Of a stretch of DNA of 64,000 nucleotides, positions 25,401-35,001 are shown in pieces. How positions within the stretch are numbered: position 1 is the stretch's first letter; every line of letters begins with the position of its first letter. The position numbers were made by a program, and so were the translations under genes. Under the pieces are notes generated by a model, which saw nothing but the letters and a program-made list of their open reading frames with translations, ran no database searches and had not been told where the DNA came from. The DNA is from Clytia hemisphaerica (lineage: Eukaryota; Cnidaria; Hydrozoa; Leptothecata; Clytiidae), in NCBI GenBank assembly GCA_902728285.1, contig CACVBU010000749.1, positions 48,608 through 112,607 on the forward strand. The letters run 5' to 3'.

Positions 25401-26804
25401 CAGTCATTCGTGCATCGAAACACATTGCCAAGAAAGCAGTCGATTTGGATTTGGTTCCAGGGTAATTATTTGTTGAACATGTACAAGCTTTTTTTATAAA
25501 AATCCATTTATAAGAATGTCCATGATGAAAATGGCCAAAAAATTAAGAATAATGCTAAGAATATCACCATCATGGAATTTTGCTACTCAAGCTAAGAATA
25601 CTGTAAGAATATTTTAAGATGACTTTCCCAAAAAAGTAAAGAATATCAATGATGAAATGGATTTACACAATTCTTATAAAAAAAGTGTGTATCGCAAAGT
25701 TAATTGTCAGGAATAGAAAATGCTCAGAAATTACTGATACAGAACAAGCGGCTTGAAAACATTTGAACTAACATTTCTCTAATTGAAAGTCAATTCTAAA
25801 AGACTTCTATTCGTTTGGAAATTTCTTGTTTGATTTTTATCATTCTAACTTGGAAGTATAAAACCAAGTCAAATTTTCTTGACTTTGAACTTTACAATGC
25901 TTTCTGGGTGCTATTTTATTGTTTCCTTTTTTACAGGCGTAGTCCTATTTCTGTTGCCGCAGCTGCCATTTATCTGGCTTCACAAGCTTCCGAAGATAAA
26001 AAATCACAAAAAGGTGTGTATACCAAGTCAACTCCAGTTGTCTTTAACCCTATTCGTACTATGGGGCTGTTTCTGTTCTGTTGCGAAACTATTGGTAATT
26101 GCTCCTGAAATAATAAAGCTTTTGGCATGAAATTTTTAACTTTTATTTAGCTTCAAAATAAAAAAAGATTTGACCACTAAACATTTTCACACCTTGAGCA
26201 TGATGACACACAAAAATTAACACAATAGCTATACAAATTTATTTATTTTTTCAAATAGATCGTTTAAATTGTAATTTATTGAATGTTTGGGATAAAATAA
26301 GTATTTTAGACTCAGAGAACTTTTTTCTAAAGCCTTTGTTAGAATGTCAAAAGTTACCTTATATGACAAGGAACTTGTGTGCCAAATTCCATCCAGAAAG
26401 ATCAAAAGTTAAGGGGTGGTACAGGAACAGCTCCACCCTAGTTTTGAACCGCCCATAAAGTATTTAATTTGAATCATGCATGTAGTTCTATGTAGTCATG
26501 CCGTTTTATAAGCCCTGCAAAATTAGGTTTTTACAATAAAAAGAAGTTCCTTGGGTCCTAGATGCACTACAAGAAAGCCACGATCAATACAAAATGTTTT
26601 ATGGCCCCATTTTTTAAACCTTTATTTCCTGGTTGATTTATAGCAAATTTGATTTCCTCTTTTTGTACAGACATTGGTGATATTGCTGGAGTTGCAGAGG
26701 TGACCATTCGTCAGTCATACAGAAGTTTAATTGGAAGGGCTGCTGAACTGTTCCCACCAGATTTCGTCTTCCATACACCGATTGAGAAATTACCCACCAG
26801 TTGA
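7403..26804 (+). CDS. GTF2B: Transcription initiation factor TFIIB, ten exons
   Basis: Exons 7403-7413, 7745-7864, 21771-21852, 23796-23903, 24174-24260, 24579-24708, 24931-25040, 25367-25461, 25937-26013 and 26671-26804 join in frame with GT..AG borders. The sum is 954 bp, or 317 residues plus stop (human TFIIB is 316). TFIIB bridges promoter-bound TBP and RNA polymerase II in the nucleus. Visible parts: the N-terminal zinc ribbon with ligands C15, H18, C34 and C37; the B-reader/linker with [11 protein letters not shown]; and two cyclin folds, the first holding [15 protein letters not shown] and the second [19 protein letters not shown] and the conserved [18 protein letters not shown]. No damage is seen. 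Intron 2 (7865-21770) is 13.9 kb and full of repeats, while the other introns are 0.2-2 kb. AATAAA at 26978-26983 is a possible poly(A) signal. Confidence 0.96.
7745..7864 (+). CDS. GTF2B: GTF2B exon 2 (zinc ribbon)
   Basis: It encodes the CPNH...CPEC zinc ribbon with the family-typical [18 protein letters not shown]. The donor is gtatgt. The acceptor is ambiguous: cattag before 7745 and gacgtag before 7751 are both usable and in frame, differing by two residues (Arg-Arg-Ser against Ser). Confidence 0.92.
8890..12442. repeat. Diverged ~300-bp repeat array in GTF2B intron 2, left block
   Basis: The anchor TTGAATTTATTCAATATATT followed by CAATCTATGGAACGG recurs near 8903, 9219, 10440, 10746, 11024, 11345, 11630 and 11930. 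Each unit continues with GATATTTCAATGTTTGGTCA, TCTTTTGTTCCGGACTCTAT, a GCATAACAACAAGAATTTAG-like stretch, TCAATTCGCTCAAGAAATTGG and GCAGCAAGGATGGAGTCCGT. Units are about 280-350 bp and 70-90% alike by eye, with gaps (9.4-10.4 kb holds unrelated DNA). There is no coding capacity. The array resumes at 18645. Confidence 0.8.
12443..16171. mobile_element. TTACGCACGG-ended element, copy 1, carrying a nested insertion
   Basis: It starts TTACGCACGGAGCGAGCG and ends CTCGTTCTCCGTGCGTAA, giving inverted termini of about 12-16 bp. It interrupts the ~300-bp repeat between AAATTTA and TTCAATATA. No transposase was recognised in any frame. A second copy follows head to tail at 16188. This copy is longer because of the 12655-14271 insertion; without it, it would be about 2.1 kb. 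Confidence 0.75.
12655..14271. mobile_element. 1.6-kb TTAA-flanked element nested in copy 1
   Basis: TTAA at 12651-12654 and 14272-14275 flank inverted ends GGTGGTCG...CGACCACC. The left end repeats the word AAGGTGGTCG twice, 16 bp apart. Copy 2 of the host element has an uninterrupted equivalent (AGCGTTTTTTGAGAAGAAG near 16390), so the insertion is directly visible. TTAA duplication is typical of piggyBac/Kolobok-like elements. Inside, the 104-codon plus-strand frame 13571-13885 matches nothing I know. A hairpin pairs GTGTTTTGAGTGAAA (about 13876) with TTTCACTCAAAACAC (about 13987). Confidence 0.8.
16188..18626. mobile_element. TTACGCACGG-ended element, copy 2
   Basis: It has the same ends as copy 1 and no TTAA insertion. 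Both copies are followed by the identical CCCCTTTTACGATTGATT, which therefore belongs to the duplicated unit rather than being a target duplication. Both copies share a downstream body (CCGAGTTATTTTT-type words, GCAGCGGATTGAT and CGCTTTGCGAACACGAGAC). Confidence 0.75.
16560..17010. repeat. ~180-bp tandem repeat internal to copy 2
   Basis: The block GCGATATCTCGAGTTTGAA ... GTCGTTGACCCCTCATTCTA ... TTATAAGGCTTNAGTA ... AGCCATTTTCAGTTGATGAC recurs about three times (near 16605, 16775 and 16930). Copy 1 has a single equivalent near 14480-14600, so the block expanded, or was lost, after duplication of the element. Confidence 0.65.
18645..21560. repeat. Diverged ~300-bp repeat array, right block
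   Basis: It continues the array of 8890-12442. Anchors occur near 18650, 18945, 19260, 19405, 19730, 20222, 20935, 21120 and 21412, with the same companion words (GGTCACACAT, CTTTTGTTCC, ATCAATTCGCTCAAGAAA). It is interrupted by a small MITE at 20396-20560. No genes are seen. Confidence 0.75.
20396..20560. mobile_element. Small MITE with TACACGYTTTTTT ends
   Basis: TACACGTTTTTTTCTAAGAA at the left is mirrored by TTCTTATAAAAAAAGCGTGTA at the right. The interior (AAGAATGTCCATAATGAAAA, GGAATTTTGCTACTCAAG) matches the element at 25482-25691. Confidence 0.7.
21771..21852 (+). CDS. GTF2B: GTF2B exon 3 (B-reader/linker)
   Basis: The acceptor is tttcag and the donor gtatga. It encodes [14 protein letters not shown] and the following linker, the part that enters the polymerase active-centre cleft. 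It joins exon 2 after 13.9 kb of intron. Confidence 0.95.
22785..23580. other. Intron 3 stretch with simple repeats and unclassified repeat ends
   Basis: It contains a CGTT-type microsatellite (TCCGTTCGTCCGTTCGTTCG, about 22828-22850) and a T-rich TTTTTTGTTG-type tract (about 23425-23485). A related TCTGTTCGTTCTTTCG occurs near 23960 in intron 4. The open frame 22446-22742 is not recognised and is probably chance. Confidence 0.4.
23796..23903 (+). CDS. GTF2B: GTF2B exon 4 (linker)
   Basis: The acceptor is catag and the donor gtaagc, in phase 0 on both sides. It encodes [14 protein letters not shown], matching the conserved NPLLSDGDLSTMIG region of animal TFIIB, then a Gly/Ser-containing linker ending in RYQNRSG. 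Confidence 0.93.
24174..24260 (+). CDS. GTF2B: GTF2B exon 5 (start of cyclin fold 1)
   Basis: The acceptor is ctgtag and the donor gtacgt, in phase 0. It encodes the first helix of the N-terminal cyclin fold, including [14 protein letters not shown]. Confidence 0.93.
24579..24708 (+). CDS. GTF2B: GTF2B exon 6 (cyclin fold 1)
   Basis: The acceptor is ttatag and the donor gtgagt. It encodes [18 protein letters not shown] and the hallmark [18 protein letters not shown] of the first cyclin repeat. Confidence 0.95.
24931..25040 (+). CDS. GTF2B: GTF2B exon 7 (end of cyclin fold 1)
   Basis: The acceptor is caacag and the donor gtttgt. It encodes [20 protein letters not shown] and the following helix, ending TSGDFM as in other animal TFIIBs. 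Confidence 0.95.
25367..25461 (+). CDS. GTF2B: GTF2B exon 8 (start of cyclin fold 2)
   Basis: The acceptor is tcatag and the donor gtaatt. It encodes [20 protein letters not shown] and ends in the conserved VDLDLVPG. Confidence 0.94.
25482..25691. mobile_element. Second copy of the TACACGYTTTTTT MITE
   Basis: It starts TACAAGCTTTTTTTATAA and ends AAAAAAAGTGTGTA. It shares its interior with 20396-20560 (AGAATGTCCATGATGAAAAT, GGAATTTTGCTACTCAAG). It lies in GTF2B intron 8. Confidence 0.7.
25937..26013 (+). CDS. GTF2B: GTF2B exon 9 (cyclin fold 2)
   Basis: The acceptor is ttacag and the donor gtgtgt. It encodes [18 protein letters not shown], the most conserved helix of the second repeat. Confidence 0.95.
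26671..26804 (+). CDS. GTF2B: GTF2B exon 10 (C-terminus, stop)
   Basis: The acceptor is gtacag. It encodes [18 protein letters not shown] and the C-terminal [17 protein letters not shown], then TGA at 26802-26804, matching the family C-terminus. Confidence 0.95.
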
Positions 26805-26984
26805 ACGGAAATAGCTTCTTTCTTGTTTTGTATCGTAAGCTTTTATTTATTGTTGTAGACAATCTGTAGGACGCATGGCACCTGCACAAAGGAATTGTTG
26901 GACAGATAAATGAACTATTTCAACAAAGTATACATGTATTTACCTCGAACATTGTCAAAAAACACAGCATAACGGAAAATAAAA

Positions 26985-28140
26985 ATGAAATCTAAAAAAT
27001 ATGCAGTATTTTTAAAAGGATTTTTTTAACGTAATATATCAAAGTTTTCATTTGAGTTAATTGTTTTTAAATCTTTTTACTAAAGCTTCCATTAGTACGA
27101 CGCGGTTCCCTATTTTTAAGGACGCAAATTTCTTTCCGAAGTTATATTATCTCACTAGATCGGAGGAAAGAACTGCCCTTAACTTTAAGGAAATGTTTTA
27201 AAAATAGGAGAACGGATTGTACCGACTAAGGCTCTGTCCATTATTATGACGACAGAACAACCGTCAATATTGAGGGAACTGAATGTTTTCACTTTTTCTG
27301 AGAGATCTTTTAGTGCGAAAGTGGAGAATCTTTATGTTACTTATGACTTTACTTTCACATTACATTTGATATTGAATCAAAGCTTCTACACCTTCTAAAC
27401 CATTCTCGAAAACAGGAATACAAGGAAAACCACCTCCCCTTTGAATCTATCGAACATGTATTATTTGCGTTAACTTTTTCTGAAAGAAAGCAGTGTAAAC
27501 TTAATTTTGTTTTATTTTTTACCACAAGAATTTAAATTTTCGGGAATTTATTGACTCAAAAATGAAAAAAATGCACTTTTTCATTTTGAATTTTTTCTCA
27601 TTTTGACTCTTTCTATATCGTGTTACCTCCTATCGACTAGTCTGTAGATTATGAAGTTTGGGGCTCAGACCATTGTGATTTTTTACATACCTTATTGGAA
27701 CTTATTTTCATGGGAATTAATTTAAACCCGCAAAATACAATTTTGAAAAGTCCCTAGGCTAGGAAAGTACCCGATTCCTTAATTCCGCCAATTGTTTCTC
27801 CAATTTCCGTCAAATCGTCTAAAATCAACCGAAATTCCGCCACCGAAAATTTCTTTGAAACTCGAGATTTTTATCAAAACAAAAATACCGCGAATTTTGA
27901 ATATTTTTTGCCAATCCCGAAACTAAATTCCGTTTTTTTGCACTGAAATTGTCTAATTTTTTGTCTTCGTTGGAGAACTCAATTTCCGAAATATCGTCTA
28001 AATTTTCGTCGAATTCCGCCACTCCGTCCAAAAAAAGGGCCGATTCCGCTCCACCGCCAACCATGAAACCCCCTCCCCTTATAATGGTTAATCATTACAT
28101 TATGTTTGTGACGGGGTCTGTTTTTGGTCCGGAGGGGTGG
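26985..28140. other. Intergenic DNA downstream of GTF2B
   Basis: No gene is recognised. The part at 27770-28070 is rich in repeated ATTCCGCCA/TTTCCG words and opens weak frames on both strands (27825-28064 minus, 27949-28143 plus) that look repeat-derived. Confidence 0.35.
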
Positions 28141-28149
28141 TAAAGGTAC

Positions 28150-29290
28150 TTACCTCATTATCTGATTATATTCTGATGGCGTATTGGGCCACCCACGCTA
28201 AAGCTCTAAAGGAGCGGACCAATATACCATCGGAGAGGTTTAGTAGCCGCCCTTTGATGTGGCGACAACAGTCGGGTCCAATGGCTATATCTTCGCTTTC
28301 TCAAAGAATTTCGTTCGACCCGACTGAAGAATAATTTAGCATGAAAATTTCTGCTGCACCGATAGTCAAAAACTAATTTTATGGTTTCGGCGCATCAATA
28401 ACAAAGTAAATTTCGGGTCCAAGAAGGGCAAGTAGTTAGTGAAGAACTAATCTAACTTTGTTAAATTTTGGTTGTTATTTGGTTTGTTTTGTGGATTTTT
28501 TGGCACAGCGCGCAGCGCAATGGGCGTTTAAACCTTTAAAACACAACTGGTCGAAAAAAATTGACTTTGTTGGGGCCTATGCGCACAATTATCAATCGAC
28601 GAATCCAGGCTAAAATCGAACTACCTGACTTTCTATTGTGCGCATGTGTAACCAAATAAAATTAATACCTCCAACTTATATGGTCAAATCTTTTTTTCAT
28701 AATTAGTAGAAAAAAGTTTAAAGTAACTAAATCTTTAGTGCTCGCCCGACTCGAGTCTATACATTGAAAAAATTCGCTCCTGTTGTATGGCGATTCTGCA
28801 GCAAAAAAATATGCTGACAGTGCTAGCACTGCTGGGTCTTCATGCCGATTAGGCTTTCTTGTTTATAATTCAAATGTCTTTATAATTTGTTAGTATTACT
28901 TTTAGTATTTAGCGTAATTTCTGTAAATGCACCAAACTTTTAGAGAGTGTTACACACAATTGTTGATTCTTTTTTGTTTGTGTTGGTGGCTCTGATTTTT
29001 ACTGAATTTCTCAAAGCAATACTAAATACTCAAAGATCATAAAGAAACAGTAACAGGTATGTTCCTTATGCTTTTTCCGTAACTGTTATGTTGGTATAAT
29101 CTTGTGCGGTATGCGGTCCTATCAAGACGACTGTTGGTGTTTACCGCCTGATAACTAAGCACAACCGAACTGACCGACAACAGTCAAAGTCAGTCAAAGT
29201 CTCTAGCAGCAGTACAAACATATGTACAAAACAGGCTATTTTGTCTTCGGAAAGACCTACAGACTTGTTTACAGACTTCTGTACGAGTTT
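28150..29290. repeat. Interspersed repeat E, copy 1 (interrupted)
   Basis: It shares long near-identical stretches with 38703-39195: CACGCTAAAGCTCTAAAGGA, AGAAACAGTAACAGGTATGT, GTATAATCTTGTGNGGT, GTCTCTAGCAGCAGTACAAA and CAGGCTATTTTGTCTTCGGA. Bases 28375-29025 are absent from the other copy. The 3' part (TAGNTTGTATCTTATNAACG) is displaced to about 31590-31635 by insertions at 29310-31563. The class is not recognised. Confidence 0.65.
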
Positions 29291-29309
29291 GGAAACTATT
29301 CTAGTCGCG

Positions 29310-29845
29310 AGTTAGGGAGTTGCTAGTTTCGAGTTGGGGAGTTGCCACTTTCGAGTTGGGGAGTTAAGAAATTACCGGCTACCGAAAAAGAATAACATAC
29401 ATCAAAAGTACGATTTTGAAAATAAATGTAATATGAGAGTAATATATACGTATAATACATATACCACCTGTAATATGCTTATTTGCCTTAAACACGTGCG
29501 CTGAGAGCATGGAAAGCTATTTTCTATTGTCAATTCATATCCATTTATACCGGGTGACCCACGAAAAAGTTCGGACTGTTTTCGTTGGCTTGGGTCGGAA
29601 ATAAAAGTAATATAAACTCAATATTTTTTTTTAAAGATAGAGGATGCTCTAACTTAAATGTTGTCAGCTTTGCTAACCAGCACCTTACCATTTTCATGAT
29701 CTTAAAGTCAATAATATGTTTGGTACTGGTTTAATTTGAAATTTGTATTTTTGGGCTACATTAGTTTAAATTAGAAAATTTTCGGTCGCGGTAAAGTTTT
29801 ACGTACTCCCCAACTCGAAACTAGCAACTCCCCAACTCCCCAACT
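29310..29845. mobile_element. Element with AGTTGGGGAGTTGC inverted ends
   Basis: GTTGCTAGTTTCGAGTTGGG at about 29320 is mirrored by ACTCCCCAACTCGAAACTAG at about 29813. The short word GAGTTGGGGAGT is reiterated at both ends. There is no coding capacity. It directly abuts the TA-flanked element that begins at 29847. Confidence 0.6.
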
Positions 29846-29846
29846 A

Positions 29847-31563
29847 AAGTCTGTTCACGATAAGTGTGCACTCTTTTTTCTTTTACCTATAACTTTTGAA
29901 GGAATTCTTCAATCTTTATAAATTTGGTATCGTCAGAAAGATATTTGCGAGTGGAACAATTTGAAATAAAAAATTCTTTAAAAAAACTTTAACCTTTACC
30001 ACGCCTTCTCTTTGGGAACTTCACCCCGTGCACGCCTTGTCTTTTTGGGAAAAATGACAGTTTTACGCTTTCCGTCATAACTTTTGATCTACTAAACGAA
30101 TTCAAAAAAATAAGCCCATTCTGGAAAGCCCAACTATCCTGCTTTCCAAAAATGTTAAAATAAAGGATTTTCCTCTATCAATGGTGACAAAGTAGTCTTC
30201 TGCCTTAGAGTTGAAAAAAATTCAAAACGCAATTTGTCATATTTTTCAAAATTTTAAGTTCCGGTTAAAAAAAAAGTGGGGAGAACATTTGCGATACCAT
30301 AATTTTCTGGCTCGTTGTTTCCACTATTATAACTACAACTGCTAGCCAAAAAATCACAATCATACCTTTACTAGAAAAGGCAAAATTCATTTTTAGAAAA
30401 CCTTGGTTTTCGAGAAAATTTCCACGTAAATCAGAGGCACGTAAGGCAGAGGCCCCTTGAGGTAATTTTTATGGGAAATATCACTAAAACAGCTAAAAAT
30501 GACTTTCCTATCATTATATACACTTTGAAACTCTTTGCAGCCTTATCAGAAGCCTTAACTTGGGTTTCGGTGACGGTCGATGACGGCAAACAAGCCTCCC
30601 AGTCCTCACCCTTAATGTACCGTCATACTAAAGAATAAGGAGGCAGAAACTTACCTCAAACACTGACTAAACTACAAACAAGCAATACATAACATTTCCA
30701 ACCAATAAAACAAACCATTTTCCACTAAATAAACATAAAAAGTTAGTTACAGCAGTCAATGAGCTCATAATTTCCAAAAGAATATTTTGCCTGATTTTCC
30801 AGTTTGTTTTGACAGTTAAAATCGAAAGTAGGTGGTTTCAAACTATTGGTTTCAAACTATTGAAAATAGTTTGTTTACATTTTCTCTCCGTCATATAAGA
30901 CATTTCCCGGGATTTAAAGGCGTCTTTAAGGCGGTAGGGCGGCTTTTCTTAAAACCGCACGAAAAACGTATATTTACGGCTTCGGCTATAGCTTAAAACG
31001 TAAATTTACGGCTTCGGCGTGGTAAAGGTTAAAAACAAAGATGAAAATGAAGATGAAAAAAATGAAGATCTTGTAGAAAAGTGCTATAACTTTCATTTTC
31101 ATTGGAGAAATTCTTTGATCTTAGGAGATCATCACTGTGAAGAAATTTCACTGAAATATTTATTCAATATAAAGTTATGATACAAAGTTAATAAGTGATT
31201 GACCCCAAAAAACAGCAAAAAACAGCAGAAAACAGGGTTTTTAGACGTCAATTAGCTTACAACTTTGTTTGATATCTTTTGACTGGATGATTATTTTTTA
31301 GGAATTTTTTCACAGTGATGACGTTCGATGATCAAGAATTCACCTCAGTGAAAATGATAGTTATAGCACTTTTCTATAAGATCTTCACTTTTTTCTTCTT
31401 CATTTCCATCTTCATTTTTATATTTTTTTTAAAGATTTTTTTATTTCAAATTGTTCCACTCGCAAATATCTTTCCAACGATACCAAATTTATAAAGATTG
31501 AAGAATTCCTTCAAAAGTTATAGGTAAAAGAAAAAAGAGTGCACACTTATCGTGAATAGACTT
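29847..31563. mobile_element. TA-flanked element (AAGTCTRTTCACG ends), copy 1, with nested insertion
   Basis: TA at 29845-29846 and 31564-31565 flank inverted ends of more than 120 bp (outermost AAGTCTGTTCACGATAAGTG; deeper TTTGGTATCGT, GTGGAACAATTTGAAAT). Internal AT-rich DNA includes AAGATGAAAATGAAGATGAA tracts. TA targeting suggests a Tc1/mariner-type MITE; no transposase is present. It is split by the TTAA element at 29993-31028. Confidence 0.8.
29993..31028. mobile_element. 1.04-kb TTAA-flanked element nested in the TA element
   Basis: TTAA at 29989-29992 and 31029-31032 flank inverted ends CCTTTACCACGCC...GGCGTGGTAAAGG. The second TA element (32834) lacks it at the matching site (TTCTAAAAACGAAGATG), giving an empty-site control. 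The ends resemble piggyBac-type termini. No transposase ORF is seen. Confidence 0.85.
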
Positions 31564-31639
31564 TAGAACATTACCTAGACTCCTTCTGTACAGGTAGTTT
31601 GTATCTTATCAACGATTAATTTCACTTTTTGTGTGCCAA

Positions 31640-32831
31640 AAAAACAGCCCAATTTTTGCCACCGGAAGAAGCCTAAAGCTTCTGAGGATGGCATTCATAG
31701 CTTCACACATAAGGAAGTTGGGCAAACATCCCATAATTTTGCACGCGTTTTTCAGTATTTTAGTTCCGCTTAACGGTAGCATTCTTATCTTACGGTCTCC
31801 CTATTGTTTCATCATCATCAAAAAGACTTTTCCGGAGTTATTTTGATCTGATTACTCATTTTGAAATGTCAGTTTGTCTTTTTCTTATGCCTGGAAAGTT
31901 AAAGGGACATAACAGTGCTTGCGAAATTTGTAAACAAACTGGATGCAGCGGATACAAAATTAAACAAATGTCACATGTCAAAATAAAAATTCAAACCAAA
32001 TATGGCTAATTTTGATAGTTCAATTGTTTTACAAGTTTGTTTTGGACACGTGATTTTAATTGTTCTCTTTAATGACACGTGGTTCGCGCAATGTTTACAT
32101 TTTACTACTTTAATGTCCCTTTAAATGAATCTAAGGAAATTCCCTTTTCTGGGAAATTCCCTTTTTATACCACAAGTAGTTATTAAGCGCTCTTCATAGG
32201 TTACTCTACTCAAAGTATTCGAACAGCTATGTTGCTAAACGTGTACATTAGTAAAATAACATATGAAGAGCAGTATCTTCAGATATATCATGAACATATA
32301 AACGACTGGACATCCATCTCCTTTGTCTTTTTGTAGAATCCATCTTTTGCTAGCTTCGTTGCGGCCTCGTTAAAAGCATAAAATGAAACAATAGATTTTG
32401 ATGATATACCACTTGGGAATACCTCGCTAACTAACGTCAAAACATCGACAAAAGTCTCTGTTGTTCTACTATTCTCAAATCTTTTATCTCCCTTTTATCT
32501 ATATCATACCAAAGATAACAAAGGCAAAATCATCGTCAGCTTGTCATAACTCCGACTAATATTTCTAAATTTTAACTTAAAAGTGTCTAATAGTTTTAGA
32601 GAATGTCGCATTCTAATTTCGATATTCTTATGAAACAGGCTCTCAACTTTGACAAGCTATTTTTTCTAAGTCATAAAAAAAAATATTAGAGTGACAAAAG
32701 GGATTCAAAAGTATACATGCAGTTGAAATTCTGCATTGTAGAGTTGAAAATGTTAATAAAATATATTGCAAACTTGGGAAAAAAATCAAAAATAATTTTT
32801 TTGTGCATTATGAGTAATGTTCAAGCTCTAT
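31640..32831. other. Intergenic DNA between nested elements
   Basis: No gene is recognised; open frames are short and unlike known proteins. There are AT-rich stretches with a few ATTCTTATNAAA words related to the TTATAAGAA MITE ends seen elsewhere. Confidence 0.35.
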
Positions 32832-32833
32832 TA

Positions 32834-34217
32834 AAGTCTATTCACGATAAGTGTGCACTCTTTTTTCTTTTACCTATAACTTTTGAAGGAATTATTCAAT
32901 CTTTATAAATTTGGTATCGTTGGAGAGATATTTGGGAGTGGAACAATTTGAAATAAAAAAGTTTTTAAAAAAATTCTAAAAACGAAGATGAAAATGAAGA
33001 AGAAAAAAATGAAGATCTTTTAGAGAAGTGCTATAACTTTCATTTTTAGTGGAGAGATTCTTTGATTTTAGGAGGTCATCACTGTAAAGAAATTTCACTA
33101 AAATATCTATTCAATATAAAGCTATGATACAAAGTTGACAAGTGATTGACCCCAAAAAACAGCAGAAAACAGCGTTTTTAGACGTCAATAAGCTTATAAA
33201 TTTGTTTGATATCTTTTGACTGAATGATTATTTTTGAGAAATTTTTTCACAGTGATGACGTTCGATAATCAAGAATTCACTCCAGTGAAAATGAAAGTTA
33301 TAGCACTTCGCTTCAAGATCTTCATTTTTTTCTTCTTCATTTTCATCTTTGTTTTTAAGATTTTCTCAAAAAATATTTTATTTCAAATTGTTCCACTCAG
33401 TAATATCTTTCCAATGATACCAAATTTATAAAGGTTGAAGAATTCCTTCAAAGGCTATAGGCATAGTATAAGAAAGCCGCGGCTGGAATACGTACCGCAT
33501 TGTCTTTTCAGTTAATTGCTGTTCTATCTCTGTCTCCGACCTTTATAAGAACATCAAGATTGTCAGTTTATTATTGGCAGATAGTTTTTGAAATTTTCCT
33601 TCACAAAAAGTTTTTTTATTGCTAGATATTTTTGAATCTGTACCCAATAGAACACTTGAACTGATTTTGGACATATTTTAGGGGTGTTTTTGTGGAAACG
33701 ATAGTTTTTCGCCAAAATTAAAATTATAAGAACTATATTTAAGATGACAACTTTCCTGTCAGTTTGATTGATAAATTTTGAAGGTGCTGGCTTGAAATTT
33801 TCACAGAATTATCTTGATGTACTATTTCATTGCTTTCTAAAAAGATTTCACTAAAATATTGTGAAGGCATTTCGAGGCACCTTATTAATTTTTGAGTTCT
33901 TTCAGCCCAGCCATTTTGTGCTTGTTTAAATTTCTTATTGTTAAACTTTCCTGCACAATGATATTATAATGCAAGTGTATTATCAAGGGCATATCATTAA
34001 TGTCTAAAACGCACTGCAAAGTAAGTATTAACAACAAACTAATAAAGTTTACCATTAAAGATGCTACACTACATATTTCTTGATCAACAAATAGTCATCA
34101 AATACGACAGAGATAGAACAGTAGAAATTCAGATGTTATCATTCCAGCCGCGGCTTTCTTATACTATGCTATAGGTAAATGAAAAAAGAGTGCACACTTA
34201 TCGTGAATCTTAGACTT
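32834..34217. mobile_element. TA-flanked element (AAGTCTRTTCACG ends), copy 2
   Basis: TA at 32832-32833 and 34218-34219. Both ends and the interior match copy 1 (AAGTCTATTCACGATAAGTG, GTGGAACAATTTGAAATAAA, AAAATGAAGATCTT). Its right arm is split by the 7-bp-TSD element at 33462-34168; without it, the element would be about 670 bp. A third, partial right end lies near 38315-38415. Confidence 0.8.
33462..34168. mobile_element. 707-bp element with perfect 28-bp inverted ends and 7-bp TSD
   Basis: The ends CATAGTATAAGAAAGCCGCG...CGCGGCTTTCTTATACTATG are perfect inverted repeats for at least 28 bp. CTATAGG at 33455-33461 and 34169-34175 is the target duplication. Copy 1 of the host element has the unfilled site (TTATAGG near 31522). 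There is no ORF of note. The CA..TG ends and 7-bp duplication echo the element at 2228-2823, but the two sequences are unrelated. Confidence 0.88.
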
Positions 34218-34389
34218 TAATCCTTTCATCTAAATAATTCTAAGTAAAATTATGACGGATTTGCTCTTAAATTTATATGAGTTTTTCAGCCTTAAATGTC
34301 AATATTAATTAAAATGGAAACATGTACTTCTCAGTAATTTCTGAAATCTGAGGTGTTCAGATTCTTTCTTAATTTGTTTTTAGGTTTTG

Positions 34390-34545
34390 GCCAAATTTCA
34401 GCCTCGTATTCTTATGAAATTTTTCTTATAAAAAACGTGTAAGACAAGGCACGGATGTCACTCTAAGTAGACTGTAAATCTCTCCCTTGACACATTTGTT
34501 AGCATTTGAAAGAATTTTGTCTCAGATGAGAGGTCACTCTTAACA
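34390..34545. repeat. Interspersed repeat shared, inverted, with 63555-63690
   Basis: Words such as TGACACATTTGTTAGCATTT, GACTGTAAATC, TTTTGTCTCAGATGAGA and TTTCAGCCTCGTATTC reappear in reverse complement near the right edge of the window. The family is not identified. The rest of 34220-35001 has no gene. Confidence 0.55.
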
Positions 34546-35001
34546 AAAATTACTGTATGCCTAAGATCATTCCTTTTGAACGCAAATTCAACTCTATGTG
34601 TTCGTTTTGCTGCGGTGGCACCTTAATGAAAGTTATGGCTAGTAATAAATATACTTAATTAATGTAAATATTATTTGCAAATAAATGCAGGGTGGATGAG
34701 TGATGTAATGAATAAAAGAGCAAATAGACAATAAATAAAAAAACCCAAAAAATGTAGACCAAACAGACCTACAAAAAAACTGAAAAGACCATGAAGATGA
34801 GAAACTGAAAATCCTGTAAAAAGCCAAACCTATAAAGTAAAATTTTCAAAGGCCGCTCTTTGCAGATCACTCAAACATTTGGTGCAAAACGAATTTGGAA
34901 AATGTCTTTTATCAATATGTGGATGATGTTTTAATTCAGTACTTAATTTCCAACAATTATGTCTTTCTGACAAATATCTAATGGTGATGCGCATTTTGTT
35001 T

